A stretch of 5,295 nucleotides of DNA from Maricaulis sp. (GCA_002694345.1 NZLV01000017.1:1-5295), one strand, 5' to 3'; positions 1-5,295 are shown, counted from the stretch's first letter. A program made the numbers and translations. Notes: generated by a model not told the origin, from the sequence alone.

Positions 1-1373
1 CCCAGCTGGACCAGGAATTGGACATCCCGGTCGAAGCGGATCTGGTCGCGCAATTCCGGCCCGCCATGCGGCATGACGATAAGCGGCGTGTCTGGGCCGT
101 CTCCGGCGGCCGGCCAGGTTATGTAACCGGGGATCTCCAACCCGTCGCGGGCGGTATAGGTCCAGGGTTCGACCGGTTGCAGGGGGATCGTGCGGGTTTC
201 CGGCCAAAGCGAGAAGACCGGGTCCACAGACTGGGCCTCGACATCATAAAGATAGACGGAGCCGACTTCATCGGGCCCGTCGACACGCAGGATCATGCGA
301 TCACCGGCCACGGAGCGCGGATTGATGATGATCTGGTCACCGAAAAAGCCCAGCAATGCATTGTAGTGGGTCTGGAAACGCTCATCGACGAAATCGAAGG
401 TCCAGCGGTCCGCGACATAGGCATAGCCGAGATATTCACCGGTCGTGGCATCGGTCATCGACCCGGCAATGTCGTAATCCTCACGCTCGACAATGGTTTC
501 CAGGAAATCGCCGCTCTCCAGGTCATAGCGGTGAATGCCCATGAACTGGTGACCTTCCGGACGGGCCCGGACATAGATTTCACCCGGCTCACCGGTCGAG
601 CCGGCCCATTCGAAATCCACTTCGCGATTGATCAGCTCACCGCGGCGGATTTCAGCCGTGTATTCCCAATCATCCTCGACATCGCTGCGGGTACGATAGC
701 GGACCCGGTCGTAGAAGAGGTCGGTCCGCACGACCGGCACACCGTCGACACTGCGCCAGCCGACCGTGGACGGCGTTCCGCGCTCCACCAGTTCGCGCTC
801 ACCGGTCATGATATTGACCCGGAACAGGTCGTAGTCGCGGTCCCGGTAATTGGGCATCAGAACGTGGTCGGGATCGTCCGGCAGAATGTCGACGATATCA
901 GCCACGGTCAGGAAGCCGCGGGAACCGTAATGTCCCGGCAGCGGGATGAGCGGCATGTTGAGATCGCGGCCGACGGAAAAGGTCGTTGCCATCCGGTAGC
1001 GGTCATCATTGCGGGCGGCCCGGCTGACCGTCACCAGAAGGCGGTCGTCATGGGCCCAGCGCAGGTCATGCGCATCGACCGGGCCCAACGGCAGGGCAGA
1101 GCGCCCATCATCATCCGCATCGAGATCGCGCACCACGAGAATGTCCGGATCGCCGTCTTCCTGGCCGAGGCGGAAATAGGCGAGATACCGGCCATTGGGG
1201 GAGAGTTTGGGCTCGCTGTAGAGACGCGGCGAGTAGAGCATGTCCAGCAGCGCCGTCCCGTCATTCGCCACTGCCGCAGCGTCCGGCGTTTGCGCCGAGG
1301 CCGGCATGGCCCACACAAGGGCAGCGCCCAGCATGGCCGAAGCCACCTGGCCCGAAAAACGAACACGCGACAT
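1..1373 (-). CDS. Exported S9-family (prolyl-oligopeptidase-like) serine peptidase, C-terminal part outside the window
   Basis: The reading frame is open from the ATG at 1373 down to the window edge: 457 codons, with the C-terminus missing. Residues 1-27 form a Sec signal peptide (basic start, hydrophobic core, cleavage after Ala-Ser-Ala), so the enzyme should act in the periplasm. Residues about 35-400 hold a predicted beta-propeller gating domain; PKLSPNGRYLAYFR near residue 55 is typical of PD40-type blades. RDGLEIPGYITWP (409-421) and PHGGP (435-439), followed by RDQIRFDRDVQ, mark entry into the alpha/beta-hydrolase domain of S9 peptidases, where the HGGP loop lies near the oxyanion hole. 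The catalytic Ser, Asp and His fall outside the window, so activity cannot be confirmed. Family members are usually about 600-700 residues. The start is supported by GGGGGA six bases upstream. It is the last of three minus-strand genes. The family is well supported; substrate and subfamily (S9C or dipeptidyl-peptidase-like) are not. Confidence 0.88.
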   Translation of the reverse strand, partial: MSRVRFSGQVASAMLGAALVWAMPASAQTPDAAAVANDGTALLDMLYSPRLYSEPKLSPNGRYLAYFRLGQEDGDPDILVVRDLDADDDGRSALPLGPVDAHDLRWAHDDRLLVTVSRAARNDDRYRMATTFSVGRDLNMPLIPLPGHYGSRGFLTVADIVDILPDDPDHVLMPNYRDRDYDLFRVNIMTGERELVERGTPSTVGWRSVDGVPVVRTDLFYDRVRYRTRSDVEDDWEYTAEIRRGELINREVDFEWAGSTGEPGEIYVRARPEGHQFMGIHRYDLESGDFLETIVEREDYDIAGSMTDATTGEYLGYAYVADRWTFDFVDERFQTHYNALLGFFGDQIIINPRSVAGDRMILRVDGPDEVGSVYLYDVEAQSVDPVFSLWPETRTIPLQPVEPWTYTARDGLEIPGYITWPAAGDGPDTPLIVMPHGGPELRDQIRFDRDVQFLVQL

Positions 1374-1377
1374 GAGT

Positions 1378-1398
1378 ATCCCCCGATCAGTCGGGGAT
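1378..1398 (-). promoter_or_regulatory. Hairpin enclosing the Shine-Dalgarno of the S9 peptidase gene
   Basis: On the minus strand ATCCCCGA (1398-1391), a 4-nt loop CTGA and TCGGGGGAT (1386-1378) form an 8-bp stem with one bulged G. The 3' arm contains the only good Shine-Dalgarno (GGGGGA), four to five bases from the ATG at 1373. If folded in the mRNA, the stem would hide the ribosome binding site. The pairing is seen directly; a regulatory role is inferred. It could also simply stabilise the 5' end or be a DNA-level dyad. Confidence 0.45.
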
Positions 1399-1437
1399 CA
1401 GACTAGAAAGCCCGGCCCCGGCGTTCAACCGGCGGAT

Positions 1438-1656
1438 TCATTTTGAGGCTGTAAGTTGCAAGCCCACACCAATCGCGATGCCGGGCAGCAGGCCGAAGAC
1501 AATGCCCAGGGCGAGATTGCCGGTCGTCAGGCCGATGATCATCCAGAGGATGAGACCCAGGCCCGCCCCGGCCGAAAAGCCAAGCTGGCGACGGATCAGG
1601 CTGCGGGACGGATCGGATCGGCGAGGATCGGTGGGAGGGGTTTCCGGTGGGACCAT
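1438..1656 (-). CDS. Small two-helix membrane protein with a glycine zipper, function unknown
   Basis: A 72-residue protein, not recognised as a named family. Residues 1-24 are polar, rich in proline and arginine (PPETPPTDPRR then RSLIRRQ). Two hydrophobic stretches follow: about 25-43, with a G30-x-G32-x-G34 run and Trp38, and about 48-68. The second has glycines at 51, 55, 59 and 63, a regular GxxxGxxxGxxxG zipper of the sort that packs membrane helices closely. A small loop TTGN separates the helices, so a hairpin in the inner membrane with the basic N-terminus in the cytoplasm is likely. There is no good Shine-Dalgarno; the ATG lies in an internal loop of a long hairpin (1640-1692). The frame has a stop seven codons upstream and no alternative ATG, so the start is fairly well constrained. 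It sits between the metallo-hydrolase and the peptidase on the same strand. The clean membrane pattern argues that it is real despite its size. Confidence 0.68.
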   Translation of the reverse strand: MVPPETPPTDPRRSDPSRSLIRRQLGFSAGAGLGLILWMIIGLTTGNLALGIVFGLLPGIAIGVGLQLTASK

Positions 1657-1692
1657 GGCCTGAAGTCTGGCGCATCAGGCCTCACCGGAAAC
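1640..1692 (-). promoter_or_regulatory. Long hairpin spanning the translation start of the small membrane protein
   Basis: Two nested perfect inverted repeats lie here. The outer arms GTTTCCGGTG (plus 1640-1649) and CACCGGAAAC (1683-1692) pair over 10 bp. The inner arms GGCCTGA (1657-1663) and TCAGGCC (1675-1681) pair over 7 bp around an 11-nt loop. One unpaired base on one side faces seven on the other, and those seven (ATGGTCC on the minus strand) begin with the start codon at 1656. In the mRNA, the ATG would be in an asymmetric internal loop with paired stems on both sides. The complementarity is directly visible; a role in controlling translation is inferred. A mobile palindromic repeat is an alternative. 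Confidence 0.55.
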
Positions 1693-1712
1693 TGATCGGC
1701 GGCTTAACTCTT

Positions 1713-1733
1713 GGTCACGAAATTCACGTGACC
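1713..1733. repeat. Inverted repeat after the metallo-hydrolase gene
   Basis: GGTCACG (1713-1719) and CGTGACC (1727-1733) are perfect 7-bp arms around a 7-nt A/T-rich spacer. The dyad starts 14 bases past the metallo-hydrolase stop codon. On the minus strand it is followed by AAGAGTTAAG rather than a T-run, so it is not a canonical intrinsic terminator. It could be an mRNA 3'-end stabiliser or attenuator, or an operator for a promoter serving the small membrane protein. Confidence 0.5.
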
Positions 1734-1747
1734 GCGCAAGTGGTTAC

Positions 1748-2668
1748 CTATTCGTAGGAATAGTCGTTGCCGACCGCGTCATTATAGAGGGTCTGCAGGA
1801 AGCGGTCGGTGGAGATGAAGCCCCAATTCCAGTCGTCATGGAGATCGGCCAGCGGCTCGGTCGCGCGCAGGGCTTCCAGATCGGCGCCGCCCTCGACGAG
1901 GGTGCGGACGCGGAAGGCGGCTTCGCGCACCATGGCGATAGAGGCTTCCAGCTCAGCCGGTCCGGAGAGCGGGCCGTGGCCCGGAATGATGCGGGTGTCT
2001 TCCCCGACCATGGCGAGCGCCTGTTCCATGGCGGCGATATAGCCATCCACGGATCCCCCGGCCGACAGGTCGATATAGGGGAAGAGGCCGGAGAACATGA
2101 CATCGCCCATGTGCAGCACGTCGGCTTCGCGGAAATAGACGAAGGCATCGCCATCCGTGTGGGCGCTAGGCACGTGGACCACTTCGACGGTCTGGCCATT
2201 CATGTGGAAGGTCAGGTCCTGGCCGAAGGTGATGATCGGCAGCATGGCCGGTCCCTGGGCCCATTCGGCTTCCGACGCGTCGATCCGGCTGCGGATATTG
2301 TGGTGGGCGGCAATGGTGGCGCCCTGTTCGGCGAAGTGAGCATTACCGCCGACATGGTCGCCATGCCAGTGCGTGTTGACGATGAAGCGCGGGGCGCTGG
2401 CGCCGGCCAGCTCGACCACGGCACCCTCGATCAGCTCGCCCGTATTGGGCAGCTGGTCATCCACCATCACGGCGCCATCCTCACCGGTCAGCAGGGCCAG
2501 ATTGCCCGCAATGCCGGTGGTGAGCATGTAAAGCCCGTCACCCAGATCGGTCGGCGTGACTTCCGGCGCGTCTTCCTGCGCCGCGGCCGTGCCGGCCACC
2601 AGGCCAGCCATCGGAATACCAGCCGTCAGAAGCGCGGCCACACTGGTGATTGCCAGACGAAAACTCAT
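1748..2668 (-). CDS. Periplasmic metallo-beta-lactamase-fold hydrolase
   Basis: A 306-residue zinc hydrolase of the metallo-beta-lactamase superfamily. Residues 1-30 are a Sec signal peptide (SFRLAITSVAALLTAG core, cleavage after Ala-Ala-Ala before QED), which places it in the periplasm. The full set of binuclear metal ligands is visible: HWHGDH at 100-105 (H100, H102, D104, H105), H170 in PSAHTDGD, D189 in LHMGD, and H231 in IPGHGP. Aspartate at 189, where B1 beta-lactamases have cysteine, and H105 make the site more like glyoxalase II and general MBL hydrolases than like a B1 enzyme, so antibiotic resistance should not be assumed. The C-terminal WNWGFISTDRFLQTLY segment resembles exported proteobacterial members of unknown substrate. 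The start at 2668 is chosen over an upstream in-frame ATG at 2749 because GGGAGGGG lies just ahead and the signal peptide begins there. First gene of the minus-strand group. Confidence 0.93.
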   Translation of the reverse strand: MSFRLAITSVAALLTAGIPMAGLVAGTAAAQEDAPEVTPTDLGDGLYMLTTGIAGNLALLTGEDGAVMVDDQLPNTGELIEGAVVELAGASAPRFIVNTHWHGDHVGGNAHFAEQGATIAAHHNIRSRIDASEAEWAQGPAMLPIITFGQDLTFHMNGQTVEVVHVPSAHTDGDAFVYFREADVLHMGDVMFSGLFPYIDLSAGGSVDGYIAAMEQALAMVGEDTRIIPGHGPLSGPAELEASIAMVREAAFRVRTLVEGGADLEALRATEPLADLHDDWNWGFISTDRFLQTLYNDAVGNDYSYE

Positions 2669-2673
2669 GATTT

Positions 2674-2681
2674 CCCCTCCC
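2674..2681 (-). promoter_or_regulatory. Ribosome binding site that fixes the metallo-hydrolase start
   Basis: On the minus strand GGGAGGGG precedes the ATG at 2668 by five bases (AAATC). It is one of the strongest Shine-Dalgarno sequences in the window and supports the 306-residue start over a 27-codon upstream extension whose N-terminus has no signal-peptide character. Confidence 0.75.
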
Positions 2682-2715
2682 TGAATCTTGGGTCCGGCAC
2701 CGGCCGGTCTGATGA

Positions 2716-2744
2716 CATATAGGGTCACCCGGGGCGATTTCACC
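2716..2744 (-). promoter_or_regulatory. Weak candidate promoter for the metallo-hydrolase gene
   Basis: Minus-strand TATATG (2721-2716) is a fair -10 match in a GC-rich region, about 47 bases before the ATG. With a 17-base spacer the -35 position reads GGTGAA (2744-2739), a poor match. It is listed because it is the most AT-rich hexamer at a suitable distance and because the -35 position overlaps the inverted repeat at 2737-2771. Confidence 0.25.
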
Positions 2745-2771
2745 ATCACGCGTCTACGAACCGTGTGAAAT
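2737..2771. promoter_or_regulatory. Inverted repeat between divergent genes, possible operator
   Basis: ATTTCAC (2737-2743) and GTGAAAT (2765-2771) are perfect inverted 7-bp arms with a 21-bp spacer, 28 bp centre to centre. The repeat lies midway between the metallo-hydrolase (minus) and the SH3 protein (plus) and overlaps the likely core promoter positions on both sides. Arms 28 bp apart do not fit a single compact dimer site, so two spaced contacts or a weak mRNA hairpin are other readings. No regulator is encoded in the window. Confidence 0.35.
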
Positions 2772-2785
2772 TTACGGCCTAATAA
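2757..2785 (+). promoter_or_regulatory. Weak candidate promoter for the SH3 protein gene
   Basis: TAATAA (2780-2785) is a reasonable -10 element in an otherwise GC-rich region, about 40 bases before the ATG at 2827. The -35 position at 17-bp spacing (2757-2762, CGAACC) is a poor match. The right arm of the inverted repeat (2765-2771) falls in the spacer, where a bound protein could block polymerase. Confidence 0.25.
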
Positions 2786-2826
2786 CCCTGGAAGGGCGAG
2801 AAAGCGGGGTGAAGGAGTCTGTCACC

Positions 2827-3393
2827 ATGCGCGGTATTCTCGCCCTCTTGCTTGCCCTCGCCCTGCCGGTTTCGGTCCAGGCCCAGGAAGACAGGCCGGA
2901 CACGCCGTCCGGCCAGCAGGTGCCGCGCTTCGTGTCGCTCAAGGTGGATGTGGCCAATGGCCGCTCCGGCCCCTCCTCCTCGCACCCCATTGCCTGGCGC
3001 TATGTCCAGGCCGGCCTGCCCATGGAAGTGATTGCTGAGACGCCGGACTGGCGCCGCGTGCGCGATCCGGGCGGGGAAGTGACCTGGATGCACCGCTCCA
3101 TCCTGTCCGGCCGCCGCTCGGTCTACACGCTTGAAGACACACCGCTTCATGCCCGTGACAATGCCGAATCGCCGGTCGAGGCCGTCGCCGAACCCGGTGT
3201 TGTCCTGGCCCTGGAACGCTGCCGCACCGGCTGGTGCCGGGTCGAGGCCCAGGGTTATCGCGGCTGGGTCCAGACCCAGACTTTGTGGGGGGTCTACCCC
3301 GAAGAACGCGACACGGATGAGACCGGCGCAGCCGGAGGTGACGGCAACCCCGCCTTGAGCGCCTCACGCGCGCATGATACCGCTCTGCCCTAA
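2827..3393 (+). CDS. Exported protein with two bacterial SH3-like domains
   Basis: A 188-residue protein. Residues 1-19 are a short Sec signal peptide ([15 protein letters not shown], cleavage before Gln20). Two SH3_4-type repeats follow. The first, about 34-98, begins RFVSLKVD, has the RSGP turn (46-49), [14 protein letters not shown] and the closing W-x-H-x-SILSGRR. The second, about 99-158, has [25 protein letters not shown] and ends LWGVYPEE. Cys132 and Cys137 frame the second core and could form a disulphide in the periplasm. The tail from about 160 is acidic, polar and probably disordered. Such SH3 domains often bind cell-wall or protein ligands; the ligand here is unknown. The ATG at 2827 is chosen over a GTG at 2809 because AAGGAG (2812-2817) precedes it by nine bases and the signal peptide starts there. 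It is transcribed in the same direction as fabA but separated from it by 89 nt and may have its own promoter. Confidence 0.88.
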   Translation: MRGILALLLALALPVSVQAQEDRPDTPSGQQVPRFVSLKVDVANGRSGPSSSHPIAWRYVQAGLPMEVIAETPDWRRVRDPGGEVTWMHRSILSGRRSVYTLEDTPLHARDNAESPVEAVAEPGVVLALERCRTGWCRVEAQGYRGWVQTQTLWGVYPEERDTDETGAAGGDGNPALSASRAHDTALP

Positions 3394-3397
3394 CCCC

Positions 3398-3422
3398 ACC
3401 CGGTCAGCCAAGGCAGCCGGGT
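3398..3422 (+). terminator. Weak terminator-like hairpin after the SH3 gene
   Basis: ACCCGG (3398-3403) and CCGGGT (3417-3422) form a 6-bp GC-rich stem with a 13-nt loop, five bases past the SH3 gene stop, followed by only two more T residues. The short T-run makes efficient intrinsic termination doubtful; partial read-through into fabA is possible. Confidence 0.3.
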
Positions 3423-3426
3423 TTCC

Positions 3427-3486
3427 ATGACCAGCCCGGAGCCGGCCCGAGCCGTGCTTTTGCGGCGCAACCGACCGGCCATATGA
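3427..3486 (+). CDS. Possible 19-codon leader ORF coupled to fabA
   Basis: An ATG at 3427 opens a 19-codon frame whose TGA (3484-3486) overlaps the fabA ATG (3483-3485) as ATGA, the usual layout for translational coupling. The peptide is proline- and arginine-rich (MTSPEPAR... then LLRRNRPAI) with no recognisable function. Its own Shine-Dalgarno is weak (AAGG at 3410-3413, 13 bases upstream). It is listed because fabA has no visible ribosome binding site. Chance occurrence is a real possibility. Confidence 0.25.
   Translation: MTSPEPARAVLLRRNRPAI
3460..3470. repeat. Short palindrome just upstream of fabA
   Basis: TTGCG-G-CGCAA (3460-3470) is a perfect 5-1-5 inverted repeat ending 12 bases before the fabA ATG. 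It could be part of an operator or a small hairpin near the ribosome entry region. It is short enough to be chance in GC-rich DNA. Confidence 0.25.
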
Positions 3487-4001
3487 CTGACCGCCAGAGT
3501 TCTTTCACCTACGACGAACTGATTGCTTCCAGCGAAGGCAAGATGTGGGGGCCTGAGAATGCCCAGCTCCCCGCGCCGCCGATGCTGATGATGGACCGCA
3601 TTCTCCACATCGATGACGAGACGGGCGAATACGGCAAGGGCCATATCGTGGCCGAGCTCGACATCAAGAAGGACCTCTGGTTCTTCGATTGCCACTTCAA
3701 GGGCGATCCGGTGATGCCGGGCTGCCTGGGCCTCGACGCCATGTGGCAGCTGGTCGGCTTCTTCCTGTGCTGGAAGGGCAATCCCGGCAAGGGCCGCGCC
3801 CTGGGCGTGGGCGAAGTGAAATTCACCGGCCAGATCACGCCGGACACGAAACTGGTCCGCTATGTCATCGACCTGAAGCGCGTCATCCAGCGCCGCCTGA
3901 TCATGGCAATCGGCGACGGACGTGTCGAAGCTGACGGCACAGCCATCTATACCGCCAAGGATCTGCGCGTGGGCCTGTTCAAGCCCGGCGAAATGGCCTG
4001 A
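3483..4001 (+). CDS. fabA: 3-hydroxydecanoyl-ACP dehydratase/isomerase FabA
   Basis: A cytoplasmic type II fatty acid synthesis enzyme, 172 residues, the same length as E. coli FabA. It dehydrates (3R)-hydroxydecanoyl-ACP and isomerises trans-2- to cis-3-decenoyl-ACP, the branch point to unsaturated fatty acids. A single hot-dog domain is seen, with the active-site helix signature [20 protein letters not shown] (71-90). Catalytic His71 and Asp85 are both present; Asp rather than Glu at the second position separates FabA from Fab[17 protein letters not shown] (102-117) is also almost identical to E. coli. The start is set by alignment of the N-terminus and by the absence of any in-frame upstream start nearby. 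No Shine-Dalgarno is visible, so initiation may depend on coupling from a leader ORF or on a leaderless transcript. fabB follows after 20 nt, so the two form an operon. Confidence 0.97.
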   Translation: MTDRQSSFTYDELIASSEGKMWGPENAQLPAPPMLMMDRILHIDDETGEYGKGHIVAELDIKKDLWFFDCHFKGDPVMPGCLGLDAMWQLVGFFLCWKGNPGKGRALGVGEVKFTGQITPDTKLVRYVIDLKRVIQRRLIMAIGDGRVEADGTAIYTAKDLRVGLFKPGEMA

Positions 4002-4008
4002 CCCTTCC

Positions 4009-4015
4009 GAGGAGA
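4009..4015 (+). promoter_or_regulatory. Ribosome binding site of fabB
   Basis: GAGGAGA in the 20-nt fabA-fabB gap, six bases before the fabB ATG, a strong Shine-Dalgarno. It contrasts with fabA, which lacks one, and suggests fabB can be translated efficiently on its own. Confidence 0.75.
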
Positions 4016-4021
4016 CCCCCA

Positions 4022-5236
4022 ATGCGTCGTGTAGTCATCACCGGCCTCGGCGTGATTTCCCCGATCGGCAATAATGCCGAGGAAGTCACGCGTTCCCTGA
4101 AAGCTGGCAAAAGCGGCATCGGCCGCATGGACAGCTTCGTCGAGCACAATTTCAAATGTCATGTCGGCGGCAAGCCGACCATCGACCCGGCAGAACATGT
4201 CGACAAGCGGGTCTACCGCTTCATGTCGGAAGGCGCCGGCTGGAATTACATGGCCATGGAACAGGCCATCGCCGAAGCCGGTCTGGAGGAGAGTGACATC
4301 TCCAATCCGCGCACCGGTATCATCATGGGTTCGGGCGGTCCGTCTGCCGGCACGATCATCCAGGCCGCGGACATCACCCGCGACAAGGGTCCGCGCCGCA
4401 TCGGCCCGTTTGCCGTGCCCAAGGCGATGAGCTCGACGGCTTCGGCCACGCTGGCCACGCCGTTCAAGATCCTGGGCGTGAACTATTCCATCACCTCCGC
4501 CTGCACGACCTCCCTGCACTGCATTGGCGCCGCTGCCGAGCAGATCCAGTGGGGCAAGCAGGACGTGATGTTCGCCGGCGGTTGCGAGGAGATCCACTGG
4601 GGCCTCTCCAATTTGTTCGACGCGATGGGCGCCATGTCCACCAAGTACAATGACACGCCGGAACAGGCTTCGCGCGCCTTCGACAAGGACCGTGACGGTT
4701 TCGTCGGCGGTGCCGGCGCCGGTGTCGTCGTGCTGGAAGAGTATGAGCGGGCCAAGGCACGCGGTGCCAATATCATTGCCGAGATCACCGGCTATGGTGC
4801 CACCTCGGACGGTTACGACATGGTCGCCCCGTCCGGCGAAGGGGCCGTGCGCTCGATGAAGCTGGCGATGGAAACGGTCAAGAACCCGATCGATTACCTG
4901 AACCCGCACGCCACCGCGACGCCGGTTGGCGACATCAAGGAAATGCAGGCGGTCAAGGAAGTCTTCGGCGACAATGCGCCGATGATCTCCGGCACCAAGT
5001 CGATGACGGGCCACTCGCTCGGCGCGGCCGGTGTGCACGAAGCCGTCTACACCCTGCTGATGATGCGCGAGGGCTTTGTCGCCCCGTCGATCAACGTGTT
5101 CGAAATGGACCCGGACATCGCGGCGCTGAACCTGCCCATCATCACCGAGACCCGCGAAGCCGAACTGAAAACCGCCATGTCGAACTCGTTCGGCTTCGGC
5201 GGCACGAACGGCACCGTGGTGTTCGAAAAAGTCTAA
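4022..5236 (+). CDS. fabB: 3-oxoacyl-ACP synthase I (KAS I) FabB
   Basis: A cytoplasmic condensing enzyme that elongates cis-3-decenoyl-ACP and other acyl-ACPs with malonyl-ACP. It is 404 residues, close to the 406 of E. coli FabB, with a double thiolase fold. Nucleophile Cys161 lies in [12 protein letters not shown]; the decarboxylation histidines are His296 ([12 protein letters not shown]) and His331 ([11 protein letters not shown]), with Lys326 in SGTKSMTGH and the C-terminal NSFGFGGTN glycine loop. [28 protein letters not shown] and [20 protein letters not shown] follow the FabB pattern rather than FabF. Around His296 the sequence is HATATP where E. coli has HGTSTP, a substitution also familiar from other KAS enzymes and not expected to inactivate. 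Adjacent fabA and this gene supply the classic anaerobic unsaturated fatty acid route. Assignment is firm. Confidence 0.97.
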   Translation: MRRVVITGLGVISPIGNNAEEVTRSLKAGKSGIGRMDSFVEHNFKCHVGGKPTIDPAEHVDKRVYRFMSEGAGWNYMAMEQAIAEAGLEESDISNPRTGIIMGSGGPSAGTIIQAADITRDKGPRRIGPFAVPKAMSSTASATLATPFKILGVNYSITSACTTSLHCIGAAAEQIQWGKQDVMFAGGCEEIHWGLSNLFDAMGAMSTKYNDTPEQASRAFDKDRDGFVGGAGAGVVVLEEYERAKARGANIIAEITGYGATSDGYDMVAPSGEGAVRSMKLAMETVKNPIDYLNPHATATPVGDIKEMQAVKEVFGDNAPMISGTKSMTGHSLGAAGVHEAVYTLLMMREGFVAPSINVFEMDPDIAALNLPIITETREAELKTAMSNSFGFGGTNGTVVFEKV

Positions 5237-5266
5237 GATCGCATCTGATCCAGAGGGGATGTCACG

Positions 5267-5295
5267 ATGAGCGATACTGTTTTCCCGGCCGGCGA
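5267..5295 (+). CDS. Start of a further gene in the fabAB operon, possibly enoyl-ACP reductase FabI
   Basis: An ATG at 5267 preceded by GAGGGG (5253-5258) with an 8-base spacer opens a frame beginning MSDTVFPAG that runs off the window. The gap after fabB is only 30 nt, so co-transcription is likely. In several alphaproteobacteria fabI follows fabA-fabB, which makes it the leading guess, but nine residues cannot identify a family and the call rests on context. Confidence 0.5.

Noticed and set aside
18..1406. A 462-codon plus-strand open frame opposite the S9 peptidase gene
   Set aside because: It lies codon-on-codon antisense to a gene with a signal peptide, propeller blade motif and HGGP motif. 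Sense codons TTA, CTA and TCA are rare in GC-rich genes, so long antisense frames arise by themselves. Its protein shows no domain.
1403..1675. A 90-codon minus-strand frame overlapping the small membrane protein in another frame
   Set aside because: Its translation is rich in Pro, Arg, Gly and His with no membrane or domain pattern, whereas the 72-residue frame gives two clean helices with a glycine zipper.
1748..2668. Metallo-hydrolase as an antibiotic-resistance beta-lactamase
   Set aside because: The metal site has Asp189 instead of the B1 cysteine and adds His105, a pattern common to general MBL hydrolases; nothing else suggests a resistance context.
1838..2722. A 294-codon plus-strand open frame opposite the metallo-hydrolase gene
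   Set aside because: It is an antisense shadow of a gene with a full set of zinc ligands; the translation is low in recognisable structure and there is no ribosome binding site.
2669..2749. An in-frame 27-codon extension of the metallo-hydrolase to an upstream ATG
   Set aside because: The strong Shine-Dalgarno at 2674-2681 and the signal peptide starting at 2668 favour the shorter form; the extension would bury the signal peptide and cover the intergenic repeat.
2815..2819. GANTC (CcrM-type methylation) sites in leader regions, at 2815-2819, 2683-2687 and 1435-1439
   Set aside because: GANTC is expected about once every 256 bases by chance, so a few sites near genes carry no signal without methylation or conservation data.
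3947..5038. A 363-codon minus-strand open frame opposite fabB (and a similar one opposite fabA, 3390-4022)
   Set aside because: Both lie opposite firmly identified enzymes, and their Arg/His/Asp/Gly-rich translations are typical of antisense shadows.
1..5295. Mobile element, CRISPR array, tRNA, rRNA or prophage signatures
   Set aside because: No transposase or integrase, regularly spaced repeats, terminal inverted repeats or RNA-gene-like segment was seen; coding bias is even across the window.

Overview
This GC-rich window reads like an ordinary chromosomal segment of an alphaproteobacterium, probably of the Caulobacterales/Maricaulales/Hyphomonadaceae kind. The basis is the fabA-fabB pair, the twin-SH3 exported protein of a type familiar from alphaproteobacteria, the many Sec-exported hydrolases, and codon use biased to G/C in third positions. 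The taxonomic guess is an inference; nothing in the window is diagnostic at genus level.

Left half (1-2668), minus strand: three genes run right to left. A periplasmic metallo-beta-lactamase-fold hydrolase (2668 to 1748) is followed by a 72-residue, two-helix membrane protein with a glycine zipper (1656 to 1438) and then by an exported S9-family (prolyl-oligopeptidase-like) serine peptidase (1373 to beyond base 1). The peptidase is cut by the window edge just after its HGGP motif, so its catalytic residues are not visible. The three may be co-transcribed. The gaps between them (91 and 64 nt) carry clear inverted repeats, two of which fold over the start region of the downstream gene.

Centre (2669-2826): a divergent intergenic region. 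The metallo-hydrolase reads left and an exported SH3 protein reads right. A 7+7 bp inverted repeat lies between them and overlaps weak candidate promoter elements for both directions.

Right half (2827-5295), plus strand: the exported twin-SH3 protein, an 89-nt gap with a weak terminator-like hairpin and a possible 19-codon leader ORF, then fabA and fabB 20 nt apart, then the first ten codons of another gene (possibly fabI). FabA makes and isomerises the trans-2-decenoyl intermediate and FabB elongates the cis product, so this is the anaerobic unsaturated fatty acid pathway.

I do not see a new multi-gene system here. The observations most worth a second look are the structured translation-initiation regions on the minus strand, the small glycine-zipper protein, and the ATGA-coupled leader ORF ahead of fabA, which lacks an obvious ribosome binding site.
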